This document shows, one piece after another, positions 14,774 through 24,446 of a stretch of 64,000 nucleotides of DNA. A program made the position numbers and the translations under genes. The notes below the pieces were generated by a model. It made no database searches and was not told the origin of the DNA. It saw only the letters and a program-made list of their open reading frames with translations. Source of the stretch: Yamadazyma tenuis (taxonomy: Eukaryota > Ascomycota > Pichiomycetes > Serinales > Debaryomycetaceae); contig NC_089464.1 of the NCBI RefSeq assembly GCF_029203305.1, positions 434,001 through 498,000 of the forward strand. The letters run 5' to 3'. Positions within the stretch are counted from its first letter, which is position 1. The number at the start of each line of letters is the position of its first letter.

Positions 14774-15315
14774 GTATTAAATTGAACGATAGCAATGACC
14801 TTTTGGATGGGATTTATATAGAACTGTCTTTTGATTGGGTTTGACGACACAAAATATGATGATTCCACTGACCGGGTGACTCAGATATATAGTGTGGTCT
14901 GTAGTCTGTTTGAAGTATTTACAAGATGCCAATGGCAGAGGCAGGGGGAAATATAATAAGGAATTAATGTATGGAAAAACTAAAGTTATTTTTGTAAGGT
15001 GAGAGTTTTTGGCAGGATCTCATTAAAAAATGATCAGAGCCCAACGGGCAAAAGTGAGGTTGCAGAGAAAGAAATCGAGCCGTGGGCACACAATAATTCT
15101 ATAATTGATACATTAATTCATTGGTGCAGGTTTATACAGAAATTCTTGTACGATTCAGAGTGAGCAATTTACCTGGTACCTAACCAGCCCAACGGCTTTC
15201 TATTATGATTTTTCCTAATTAAGGAAGTATGTGGTGAAAAAGTAGAAAACTGACTTATTTGGATACCAAAAAGAAATAGCTGGCTTACATTAATCTGGAC
15301 TTTTACTCAGTATGA
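14774..15315. other. Intergenic region upstream of the Zn2Cys6 gene
   Basis: About 540 bp. The only motif noticed is TGACTCA near 14877, about 105 bp upstream of the Zn2Cys6 start codon. No ORF or RNA gene was seen. Confidence 0.45.
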
Positions 15316-16704
15316 CTAAACAACATTGCTATGCTTCTCTTCAAAGGCAGGAGCACATGAAGATGGTCCCCCGTTACTAAATAATTCCTCAATTTCGGTA
15401 TTCAGAAGATGCTTTGTTTCGGGAACGACCATCAAAAATGCCAACAGAACTATCATTGCACCCACAAAACACCATAATAAGTTCAATCCCATTATACTCA
15501 TCAATACAGGGGATATATTGACCACCAAGAAACTAAACGCAAAGTTAGCCGATATGGAAATCGTCAAAACTTGCTTGTTAGCATTGGCTAGTTCATTAAT
15601 GACTATGCCTGAAACAGGACCCCAAGAAACGGAAAAAACCACCACAATAGCATACACTACAATTGAGCTTTCACAAGCCCAGTAGCTGCATAATAGGGCT
15701 GTCAAAGTACCTGAGCCCATTTGAAGAAGAAATAACCTATCAAACCATTTCACCATTTTGAAACTAGCAATACTTCCAGCAAGATTGACACTTGCAAGAA
15801 CTAAGGGCCATGGCTGGTCTCCAACGATCCTTTTAGAATAATAAAAGAAGAAATTTATACCAGTAAGTTGTTGGAAAACCATGAGGGTGACACAAAATCC
15901 TAACTTCCTCCACCTGAATGGCAGCCCATTGCCAGTAAGGGGCATATTCAGATCCTGTTCACTGGTGTCCTCTTGAGGTCTTAATTCTTTCTGTGGATTC
16001 ATGAGAGGTTGAGGCTCGATAATTGCCTTTTGTTCCTCTTGTTTGATTTCTGCTAGGTATCGCAACAGTGACGAGGAAATAGGGTCAATAGGAGTAAGTA
16101 ACCAACAGCTAACAGATCCTAATAAACATATCCCACAATTTCCACAGTACTGTAAGATAAATGGATCAATTGCAATTGAAAGTCCACTTCCTAACATGAT
16201 ACCTCCACAAAGCCAAAGTTGTATCAACAGTAAATATTGACCACGCCTTGTGGGGTCGATGGTAATCTGGGTAATGTAAATGGGACAAATAAGTATGAAT
16301 ATTCCTCCAGAAATTCCCAATGTTACTCTATACGCCACAAGGCACCATAAAAAATCGTATGCCAATATGGATGTCAAAATTTGAAAGAGAACACCAGCAG
16401 CATAGACTCCGTAACCAACCTTGATTAGGGTATCCGACCGCAATCTGAAAGCAAACAAGACAGAGATACATCCACAAACCTCACCTAAGTTGAATGCCAG
16501 AACCACTATCCCTAATGTGACTCCCACAATTTGTCCATATCTTTGTGTGAACAGCAAGCTGGAGACAAGTCCATCTGTGGTACCAACTTCAAATCCGACT
16601 ACCAAAGCAGCTGCAGAAACTAAGACAACCAAAATAGTAACCAATAACTCTGACTCATTATGCGATGATTCAGTATCAACATGTTCATTGTTTTTAACTT
16701 TCAT
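15316..16704 (-). CDS. Divergent sugar-porter family (MFS) membrane protein
   Basis: A 462-residue protein with about twelve hydrophobic segments in two groups and a hydrophilic loop of about 60 residues between them. Sugar-porter marks are visible: FQQLTGINFFFYYSK in the second half, SWGPVSGIVINEL, and VPETKHLLNTEIEELF at the end (compare PETKG..LEE). Other family marks are weak. The usual G-R-R/K motif after helix 2 is replaced by FAFRLRSD, and the loop after helix 4 reads DPTRRGQY. It could be a transporter of an unusual substrate or a non-transporting sensor. It is divergent from the RRM gene, with about 135 bp between the start codons. Confidence 0.75.
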   Translation of the reverse strand: MKVKNNEHVDTESSHNESELLVTILVVLVSAAALVVGFEVGTTDGLVSSLLFTQRYGQIVGVTLGIVVLAFNLGEVCGCISVLFAFRLRSDTLIKVGYGVYAAGVLFQILTSILAYDFLWCLVAYRVTLGISGGIFILICPIYITQITIDPTRRGQYLLLIQLWLCGGIMLGSGLSIAIDPFILQYCGNCGICLLGSVSCWLLTPIDPISSSLLRYLAEIKQEEQKAIIEPQPLMNPQKELRPQEDTSEQDLNMPLTGNGLPFRWRKLGFCVTLMVFQQLTGINFFFYYSKRIVGDQPWPLVLASVNLAGSIASFKMVKWFDRLFLLQMGSGTLTALLCSYWACESSIVVYAIVVVFSVSWGPVSGIVINELANANKQVLTISISANFAFSFLVVNISPVLMSIMGLNLLWCFVGAMIVLLAFLMVVPETKHLLNTEIEELFSNGGPSSCAPAFEEKHSNVV

Positions 16705-16838
16705 TGTTGTAGTTGTTATTGATAAACGTATTTTTGCAGCCGTGTTGCAAATGCATCAATTTACGACGCGCTATGTGACACAAAGCCTTATCTCATAAAA
16801 CCGAATTTTTGATTCAGGAGACTCAACATATTCGTATT

Positions 16839-18500
16839 ATGAATTCGCTTGTACAATTGTCTGGTAAACGACATCTGGTTGGGCCCCTGTCTACAAACAA
16901 GTCACATAATCATATGGTTGACAAGGTATCTACTGAGTGTGTAGGAAATGTTTCTGACCCTGAAGAAGCTGTTTCTGCTGTATCTGGACTTTCTTCGTCT
17001 ACCTCGACGAAGGCTAATATTTCCGAAACGTCAGCTAAGACGAGCACAACCGAAATGTCGGTAGGAAAAGATCGTTGGTCTTTCAATAAGGATGCCCAAC
17101 CTTTCTTCCCTACCCCACTGTCGCCTTCCACTCCTTCTACTTCCTTAGACGAGCCACTTCCAATAGTAGTGATGATATCCAATATCGTTCCCACGGTTGT
17201 TGAGTCAGACCTTGAAGCATTGCTTATGGAAACCTTGTCTTCTTCCAAGATAAGGGATCAAGAATATATTGACCCTGACTTCAATATACTTTCCTTCGGT
17301 AATACGAATAGTTTTGATGAAATAACTGCTTTAGTCGAAATATTCGAGTACCAAGAAGCTGAAACAATCATGGAAAAGTTACAAGGTAAACAATGGCTCA
17401 ATAGTACCTTGGAGGTTGCAATCATGCCTCCCCCATCCTTATCACCATCACCCTATTATGGGTTTGGGTTTTTCAATCAAATGATGTACTTCCCTGGAAT
17501 CGCTCCTTATGGGGTCTATGGTCTGCCTTACGGTTTTTCGGGCCGGCAAGCAATGATGCCGCCATTTGGTTCTGTACCCCCTTGGAGAAAAGCACAGCCA
17601 AGTGTACCAATGGCACAACCCCCTCGAACACCTGGTGGGGCATCTCGTCGACTGTCATCCTCAAGTACTGGATCCGCTTCCAAGCCAACAGGAGTTCCAC
17701 AATTCGTTATGAATTTTGTTAAAAAGGAAGAACCAATTCATAATTCTGACTTTTCTGACCAGGAGTCTTCTCAGTTTATTGATGTTAACGATGATGATGG
17801 TAATCCTATCAAAGTAAATGCCTGTCGCTTATTCGTGGGAAATGTTCCATTTCTGTCAACTTGGTCAAGGCTCAGAAACTTTTTGGTAACCAAATCGCAA
17901 GAACTCGAAACCTCTACTTCTATTGACATTTTGAGGGTGGAAATCCCTATGCATAGTCCTAAGGATCATAAGGAAGAATTCACTCGCACCATGTCAAGGG
18001 GTTTTGCTATTGTTACAACTGGTAATCGTATTTCATCGGAATTAATCATAAAGCATTTCGATGGCATAGAATTTGAAGGCCGAAACTTAACAGTCAGATT
18101 TGACAAATTTCCTGAATTTAGCAACTATATATTGCAACAACTTTATTCGGGGCACAACAAGGATAAGGCTTTAACGAGCTTGGCATTTGAGAGGAATTCA
18201 ATTCAGCAAAAGTTTTACTATGGTAATGGATACCAAGGCTACTCAAATTTCCCAAGCCGTTCTCATAGTTTCAGTCACCGAAGCTCTAATCCTCAGCACA
18301 ATTCATCTTCGCCTCGATTTCCAATTCTACAACCAAATTTCGTTCCCCAAGTCCATCCCTCAGTACGCTACACCACCAACTTGAATATACCAAGACTGAT
18401 CAAGCCCAAACAAGATGCAGAACCTTTGGATGATCTCAATGAGGACGAGAAGGCCCGTGAGTTGGTAAACCTGTTCAAATCGTTAGGAATATCCTCGTAA
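16839..18500 (+). CDS. RRM-type RNA-binding protein
   Basis: The open frame reaches back to a TTG at 16809, but the first ATG is at 16839 and gives 553 residues. A Ser/Thr-rich N-terminus is followed by a degenerate RRM-like segment (about residues 110-190, PIVVMISNIVPTVVES). Next is a Pro/Gly/Tyr/Met-rich linker (PYGVYGLPYGFSG). A clear RRM follows with RNP2 CRLFVGNVPF and RNP1-like SRGFAIVTT. The tail is Ser/Asn/Phe-rich and ends in EKARELVNLFKSLGISS, which may be a short helical interaction motif. It is probably a cytoplasmic mRNA-binding regulator. I do not recognise the orthologue. Confidence 0.8.
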   Translation: MNSLVQLSGKRHLVGPLSTNKSHNHMVDKVSTECVGNVSDPEEAVSAVSGLSSSTSTKANISETSAKTSTTEMSVGKDRWSFNKDAQPFFPTPLSPSTPSTSLDEPLPIVVMISNIVPTVVESDLEALLMETLSSSKIRDQEYIDPDFNILSFGNTNSFDEITALVEIFEYQEAETIMEKLQGKQWLNSTLEVAIMPPPSLSPSPYYGFGFFNQMMYFPGIAPYGVYGLPYGFSGRQAMMPPFGSVPPWRKAQPSVPMAQPPRTPGGASRRLSSSSTGSASKPTGVPQFVMNFVKKEEPIHNSDFSDQESSQFIDVNDDDGNPIKVNACRLFVGNVPFLSTWSRLRNFLVTKSQELETSTSIDILRVEIPMHSPKDHKEEFTRTMSRGFAIVTTGNRISSELIIKHFDGIEFEGRNLTVRFDKFPEFSNYILQQLYSGHNKDKALTSLAFERNSIQQKFYYGNGYQGYSNFPSRSHSFSHRSSNPQHNSSSPRFPILQPNFVPQVHPSVRYTTNLNIPRLIKPKQDAEPLDDLNEDEKARELVNLFKSLGISS

Positions 18501-19467
18501 ACGATTTCGGGTTCAAGACCTTGTGGTCAAAGCTAACACGGATATCAGCTAGATGCGCCCACTTCAGGCAAGTATATTGCACCTCACATTTTATCAATAC
18601 TACCTGTATAACGCAGAAAGCTATTTCGGTGCATATTGGTTTGTAATCATGAATTATTTGTGTTGATCAAACCGCCGCATCTTTCTATAAGTTTAATGCA
18701 CAACTTCAATTCGCACCACTTGCATCTACAGCAGTTGTACTTTCAGCCAAAAAATCATTATTCTACAAGCATGAATCAATAAACCCGATTGGGATACACG
18801 AGCAACATTTCAGTTGTTTGATATAGAGAGGCCATCCATTTTCTAAACAACGTATTGGTGGTGCCATTTTTATAATAATAGATTAGTTGGTTGGGTAAAA
18901 TAGCTAGAAGTTGAATATAGTTTTACCTAAAGATCAAAGAAAAGGATGAGCAAAGCAAATTTCCTCTTCCATGGCATAATTATAGGTTTTTTACCATTTT
19001 ATCTGGTTGAGTACAACCCACTAATTATTGCAAAATTCATAAATTGTCAATGACTTGAATTTTTCTAAGTGACCAGGCTATACTTGAAAAGCCTAGCTAC
19101 AAATATGTGCGTAGCAAATGCGTCATTCTTCTCAGTCACTCAGACACTCATCAAAGTACAGGCATAGCAGAGGAACAAAATAGAAACTTTTAGAAAAATA
19201 TATGAATAGTTAGTCAGATTGTTGTATATACGTAGAATTTACCTGTAATTAATACATTTGCCATCAAAGCCTGCTGGTCACTCAAAGAGTTTGTGATGTT
19301 AACCTAAATATGACATGTGACTCAAGTCAAACCCTGTTTTAAATTGAACTCAGTTCCCAGCTTTGTGCGCACAAAAAATTTCAGGGATCCGTTTGACAGC
19401 ATAAAGCGATACATTACTAATAATCATAAGATACCATTAACGTCTAACCTGCAGTGAAAGAGTTTTA
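18501..19467. other. Long intergenic region upstream of the HAL3-like gene
   Basis: About 970 bp, AT-rich and without a plausible ORF. It has a TGACTCA near 19317. Nothing else was recognised on either strand: no tRNA B-box, no repeat. Confidence 0.45.
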
Positions 19468-20937
19468 ATGCCTTTAGACCAAGTCTCCGATCTGGATCTC
19501 AAGAGCTCCACGAAGAGTGATATGGGTGCTTCGCCCATATTATCGCCTTCTACATCTGCTGATATTCCACCTAGTGTGATGGCTATCTCCAACTTGCGGT
19601 GTCCCTCTCCTCCTCCAATCCTTACCAACAGTGGTAGGAATTCCACTGTATCTCCTCCTGTTTTATCAATGAAGTCTGATGCTACCTCAACATATTCAGA
19701 CACGGAAGTAAGGCCCATAATTCCAACAGGTGTCCCTTTACCTGATGCTGAAAGGGAACTAAAGGAAAAGGAAAAAGAAAACAAGCGATTCAAGGATAAG
19801 TTGACATTTAATGCTGCAGCACTTGATAAAGAGAAAGACTTGCACAATTTCATTAATAACCATCAAAATCCTCTTGGTATTCATTCTCCAGCTTCCAATA
19901 ACTCCAACGCCAGTCTTGATTACACATCTAATCATCCAAAGGAAAATACTCACCATAAAGCCCCATCAGTTCATGCCCACTTTTTTGTCGATGATACTAT
20001 CAAGCCAAAAGTTAATCGCCTGCGTAGCCGCAGTAATAGTGCTACCTCTGAACATCTGAATAATGGAGTTGGTTCTGCAAACCCTAGCTCTTCTGTTTCA
20101 CACGCCATTACTGCAACAGGATCTGTTGTCAAAGCTGCACTCATTAATAAAGCTGCAGGAGGGTTGGAAAAATTGGCTGGTCATTCAACCCTGTCGAGTC
20201 CTTCTTTAAATCAAGGTTTGAGTGAACAGAATGCCAACATTGATCCCAGGTTACCTCAAGATGATGGTAAAATACACATCTTACTCGGTGTTTGTGGGGC
20301 ATTATCAGCCTCTAAGGTCAAGTACATCATATTGAAACTATTGGAAATTTATGGGCCTGAGAAGGTGTCAATTCAATTGGTTTTAACCAAAGCAGCTGAA
20401 AACTTCGTCGCTCCTGAGATTTTAAGCTACCTTGAGAACGTAAGAAAGATCAGAATATGGCGTGACCAGGATGAATGGACTACTTGGCATTCTAGATCAG
20501 ATCCTGTATTGCACATAGAACTTAGAAGATGGGCTGATGTATTCTTGGTATGTCCTTTGACTGCCAATTCCTTATCAAAGATATCTTTAGGTTTGTGTGA
20601 TAATCTTTTAACCAATGTTATACGAGCTTGGAATACTGGCTACCCCCTACTTTTGGCACCATCTATGGTTAGCTACAGCTACAATGCTATCACTACCAAG
20701 AGACAATTGAGGTTGATTGCTGAAGAGATGCCTTGGATTGAGGTTTTAAAACCAGTTGAAAAGGTAGTTGGAAGCTATGGTGATATAGGCATGGGCGGTA
20801 TGATGGACATCAATGAGATTGTCAATAAAATTGTCCTCAAATTAGGTGGTTATCCCAATGATGAAGAAGACGATGATGATGATTATGGCGGGAAGAATAA
20901 GAAAGATGAAACCTTGGTAGATGATGATGATGATGAT

Positions 20938-20987
<50 letters not shown>

Positions 20988-21120
20988 TGATGATGATGAT
21001 GAGGAGGAGGAGGAGGAGGAGGAAATCGGAAGCACCTCAAAGAACGAAGAGAAAGGAGATAACACTCCGGTCGTTAGCGCTGGTATCAAAGCTGTTAAGG
21101 AAATCAAAATCGGAAAATAA
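19468..21120 (+). CDS. SIS2: Hal3/Sis2-family flavoprotein (Ppz1 inhibitor / PPCDC subunit)
   Basis: Member of the Hal3/Vhs3/Cab3 family, which inhibits the phosphatase Ppz1 and, as a trimer, forms phosphopantothenoylcysteine decarboxylase for coenzyme A synthesis. The 550 residues have a disordered Ser/Pro-rich N-terminal 265. The flavoprotein core runs from KIHILLGVCGALSASKVK to GMGGMMDINEIVNKIVLKLGG, with PLTANSLSKISLGLCDNLLTNVIRAW and APSMV. A very acidic tail includes 27 consecutive Asp and then 8 Glu (20920-21024). The tail is the hallmark of the Ppz1-inhibiting members. The catalytic His typical of Hal3/Cab3 appears in place (VLHIELRRWAD). Which paralogue it is cannot be fixed from one window. 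Confidence 0.88.
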
Positions 21121-21293
21121 GCTAATCCTTCTGCAATGAGTGTACGATATTGTCTTGGTTTCAAACTTTGTGTATGTAATTTATATGTGGGGTGTTTTGT
21201 ATATTATTATTTAATACATTAATGGTTTTGAATTGCTTGCGTCCGAAATTTATTATTATAAACCTTGACTATAACCTACTATACAAATTTTAT

Positions 21294-24122
21294 TCATGCA
21301 TTGTTCAATTGACTTAGTTTCTCTAATCTCCATTGAAGGTAGTCTTCTCCAAGATTGCTGGAGTTATCCCCTAAGCTCCTACTCTCACTTGCAGGAGTAG
21401 AGGTGTTCTTATCCCATTTTACGAGCCTACCGCTTTTCATAGGAGTAATATTCAAAGTTAAGTCTTCTTTCTTCCGTTTGACAGTTACATCTGTATTCTC
21501 CTTGTTATTTTCTTCAATTGAGGAAAAGTTCACTCTAAGGGGTGACATTGTCGAGAATGAAGGACTATTCTTGATTCCACTTTTAGAATCTGCTGTCAAT
21601 GGTGAGTTCAAAGGCTGTAGCAGGGTTCTAAAAGACTTCAACAAAGTATTGCTAGTGTTAACATGTTTATCAATGCCATACGGGCTGACTTGGTTACTTG
21701 ACTGGCTTGAGTTGCTTATGTGGCTGATTTGATTTGACGGAAAGCCCGAAACTCCTGGGTTGGTTCCATTAATGCTAGTACTCATTGCGTTAATAATTCT
21801 ATTTGTCCGGGAAGTACTAGGGTGACCATTATTCCTGGTAAGCTTAATCGCAGGTTTTCTAATGGGATTCATGGAAGTAATTGGAGAATGTCTAGACGTG
21901 GAGACGCTCAAAGGACGAGATGGAGAGACTCTCTTTGGTTGCATTTGAGAGATACGCTGACTTTTGTAAGGGGAAACTGAGTTTGAACCTGAATGGGAAT
22001 TATTGGAATGATGGATCTCAATTGACTTCTTATTATGTGAGTTATTTTTTCGTTTAGTCAATTTTTCATTTTCAATTGCTAGAACTCTTTTGTAAAAGTC
22101 CTCGCCTGTAATGGTGAATGGGTTTCTACCTTTTAATACTTGGTTCTTGTTGTATATCGTTAGACTCTTCTTCAAGTTTTCAATTAACCTAGGCATGCTT
22201 TTCAAAACTCTTTTTCTTATCCGTTCTTCGTTAAGAAGAATTTTGCAAGAGTTCTTACTTAGTAGTCGTGAGGAATCTTTTGAGGATTCAATTAGAAAAT
22301 CTTGATCCAAAATGAGCTGCTTGAGTTCTTCATAATCTTGCAATATTTCTGACTTAGATTCAAATTCTCTTTTCAATTGACTAAGCTCGTTCTCGTGGTC
22401 TTTCAAAATCGATTCTTTGTCGTAGCTATCATTAGGGTCCAACTCGTAATCAAAATACTTGAATACCCGCATTTCTGTCTCTGTATAGTATAGCTTTCTC
22501 CAATACTCTTCTATCTCGCTTCTTGTGTCGAAAATGAAGTTATCAATGTATTGAGACCTTTTTGATAATAGTCTGTTCAATTCGGTTTTGAAGTTGTACA
22601 TTGATTTGTCACTCAACCCTCTATTTTGCAAGACGAAATCTTCAATGTAGTGTTCTTCCTCTCCTAACTTTTCCCATAGCCTTGAGCAATGCCCTAAATA
22701 ATATTCATACTTCTTTTGCTTTGTTTCTTTGACTTTTGACAACAATTCCAAGAAGTTGGCAATAAAAGCCAAATGACTGTCATTAAGTCCAAATTGAACA
22801 GGATTTGATTGAATAAAATTGAGAGTCTCGATATCGATAAAGGTTTCATTAATCGATTCGTCACTCTTTTCTTTCTCCCGTTCGTTGAACTGCTTCTGTA
22901 AGTTTATTAGTTGATCTTCACTGTATTCTAACTCTTCCACCAAATCGAGAATTTTGGATATAATTACCGTCATTTTCGTCTTTCTCTCTTCCACATTAAC
23001 TTCACAGTAATTTATTTGCTTGTTCAAATCTGTTATAAGCTCTGCCGAAATCTTCGTCATTTTCAAAGTCCGTATGCTTTTGACAATTTTATAGTTTATC
23101 TCTCTCAAGTGAAATACAAATTCAGCAGTACTACCGCCGACCTCTTTGACCCGGTCATATCCTTCTCCGTCTGCCTCTATATCTTTTCCCTTGAGTTTTC
23201 TAGGACTAGATATCACAAATGCCATATCTTCATGTGAGTTGTCAACGAAACTGGAAAACGAAGCAGTCTTCATATCTGAAAGTTTTAAATGCCTTATCGT
23301 AGACTCAAACAGCTCTATGAGTTCTTTATGATTTTCAGCATCTTCCCTAGCAGGAAGGGTCTTGAGGTAATCATAATTTATCTCTTGTGAGTCAATATTT
23401 CCTATCGTTTCAATCAAATCAAGATACATTAAATTGCAGGAGTTAAATTTCTTAAATGTTTTCATAAAATGTTTTAGTACATCAAGAAAAACGGCGTTCA
23501 ATTCTCTTTTGAGTTTCATTAATGATAACTTTGGTGAAGATTCAAGCATTCCCTCATACTTTTTTTCAAACGAAATTTCCTCCATTATGTTACTGCTATT
23601 GTTCGTGATATTGAATGGTGAGTCTTCATAAAAGTTCTCTCTCTTGCTTTTCAAATTCGTTAGTTTCTTCGTTATTTCTTCCTTGAATCCTTCCTCAAAA
23701 AGATCTGTATCATTGAACACAATCCCTTTATTCAACTTTGAAAGGCATTTGGTACCCTTGGCGTCATCCATCATTGCAAGAATTATTTTAATTTGTTGTC
23801 TTAGCCATTCACACTCATTTTCGATGCTAGCTTTCTCTCGTTTTAGAGAATTGGTACAATTGTGGATAGTGTCTTCTATAATGCTGAATATCTCTGACTT
23901 TTTTATCGATATTTCGGTTGTGGTGTATCCGATCTCACTGTAAACATCATTTAGCTCCTCGATGGTCTTATTCACTTTTTTGGCTATTATATCCAAATGC
24001 TTGTGATTACTGTTATCATTGTTTGTAAAAGTCACATCCATATCATCCCCATCCAAAATGTGTGCATACTTACTGTTCGATGGTGTTCCCACTATTCTAG
24101 AAGGGGTTTGTATGTCTGTCAT
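21294..24122 (-). CDS. ASE1: Spindle midzone protein Ase1 (PRC1/MAP65 family)
   Basis: Antiparallel-microtubule bundler that holds the anaphase spindle midzone. The 942 residues are mostly helical. The N-terminal dimerisation rod (about 35-450) is followed by the spectrin-like microtubule-binding domain with the family signatures SRLWEKLGEEEHYIEDF, YNFKTELNRLLSKRSQYIDNFIFDTRSEIEEYWRKL and LIENLKKSLTIYNKNQ..GRNPFTITGEDFYKR. A basic, Ser-rich disordered tail (about 690-942) has many SP sites such as VSPSRP and HSPITS, the kind of sites through which Cdk1 restrains Ase1. It is slightly longer than baker's yeast Ase1 (885). It is convergent with the HAL3-like gene. Confidence 0.93.
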   Translation of the reverse strand: MTDIQTPSRIVGTPSNSKYAHILDGDDMDVTFTNNDNSNHKHLDIIAKKVNKTIEELNDVYSEIGYTTTEISIKKSEIFSIIEDTIHNCTNSLKREKASIENECEWLRQQIKIILAMMDDAKGTKCLSKLNKGIVFNDTDLFEEGFKEEITKKLTNLKSKRENFYEDSPFNITNNSSNIMEEISFEKKYEGMLESSPKLSLMKLKRELNAVFLDVLKHFMKTFKKFNSCNLMYLDLIETIGNIDSQEINYDYLKTLPAREDAENHKELIELFESTIRHLKLSDMKTASFSSFVDNSHEDMAFVISSPRKLKGKDIEADGEGYDRVKEVGGSTAEFVFHLREINYKIVKSIRTLKMTKISAELITDLNKQINYCEVNVEERKTKMTVIISKILDLVEELEYSEDQLINLQKQFNEREKEKSDESINETFIDIETLNFIQSNPVQFGLNDSHLAFIANFLELLSKVKETKQKKYEYYLGHCSRLWEKLGEEEHYIEDFVLQNRGLSDKSMYNFKTELNRLLSKRSQYIDNFIFDTRSEIEEYWRKLYYTETEMRVFKYFDYELDPNDSYDKESILKDHENELSQLKREFESKSEILQDYEELKQLILDQDFLIESSKDSSRLLSKNSCKILLNEERIRKRVLKSMPRLIENLKKSLTIYNKNQVLKGRNPFTITGEDFYKRVLAIENEKLTKRKNNSHNKKSIEIHHSNNSHSGSNSVSPYKSQRISQMQPKRVSPSRPLSVSTSRHSPITSMNPIRKPAIKLTRNNGHPSTSRTNRIINAMSTSINGTNPGVSGFPSNQISHISNSSQSSNQVSPYGIDKHVNTSNTLLKSFRTLLQPLNSPLTADSKSGIKNSPSFSTMSPLRVNFSSIEENNKENTDVTVKRKKEDLTLNITPMKSGRLVKWDKNTSTPASESRSLGDNSSNLGEDYLQWRLEKLSQLNNA

Positions 24123-24446
24123 CTCTTGTGAAGTGGAAGCAACACTTCTGAATGCTATGGATTAGGAATGCTGTCTGTCTCTGTAGGAACAAAACTTCAG
24201 GGTATAGACTTTCAATACCTTCAAGGTGAAATATGAACTGAAATGCAACGGCTGTAGGATGTGTGACAAACGAGTTTTCTACTTCTTATTCTCCTGAGGC
24301 TGTTAAAGCTGTATTTTTGTTTATACTATTTCTCACTTAATTTTCCCGATCTAGAAAGAACATAAACATTCTTCTCGTAGACTAGTTTTTTTATATTTAC
24401 AAGAATATAGAACGTGAACGGGAACACTTACTTGATTTCACTGAAA
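24123..24446. other. Short intergenic region upstream of ASE1
   Basis: About 320 bp between ASE1 and the 3' end of the next minus-strand gene. It serves as ASE1 promoter space. No further element was recognised. Confidence 0.45.

Noticed and set aside
16809..16838. TTG-started extensions of several genes (also at 26819, 33667, 35621, 50634, 57800)
   Set aside because: Yeast nuclear genes start at ATG; in each case the first in-frame ATG gives the family-typical length, so that start was used.
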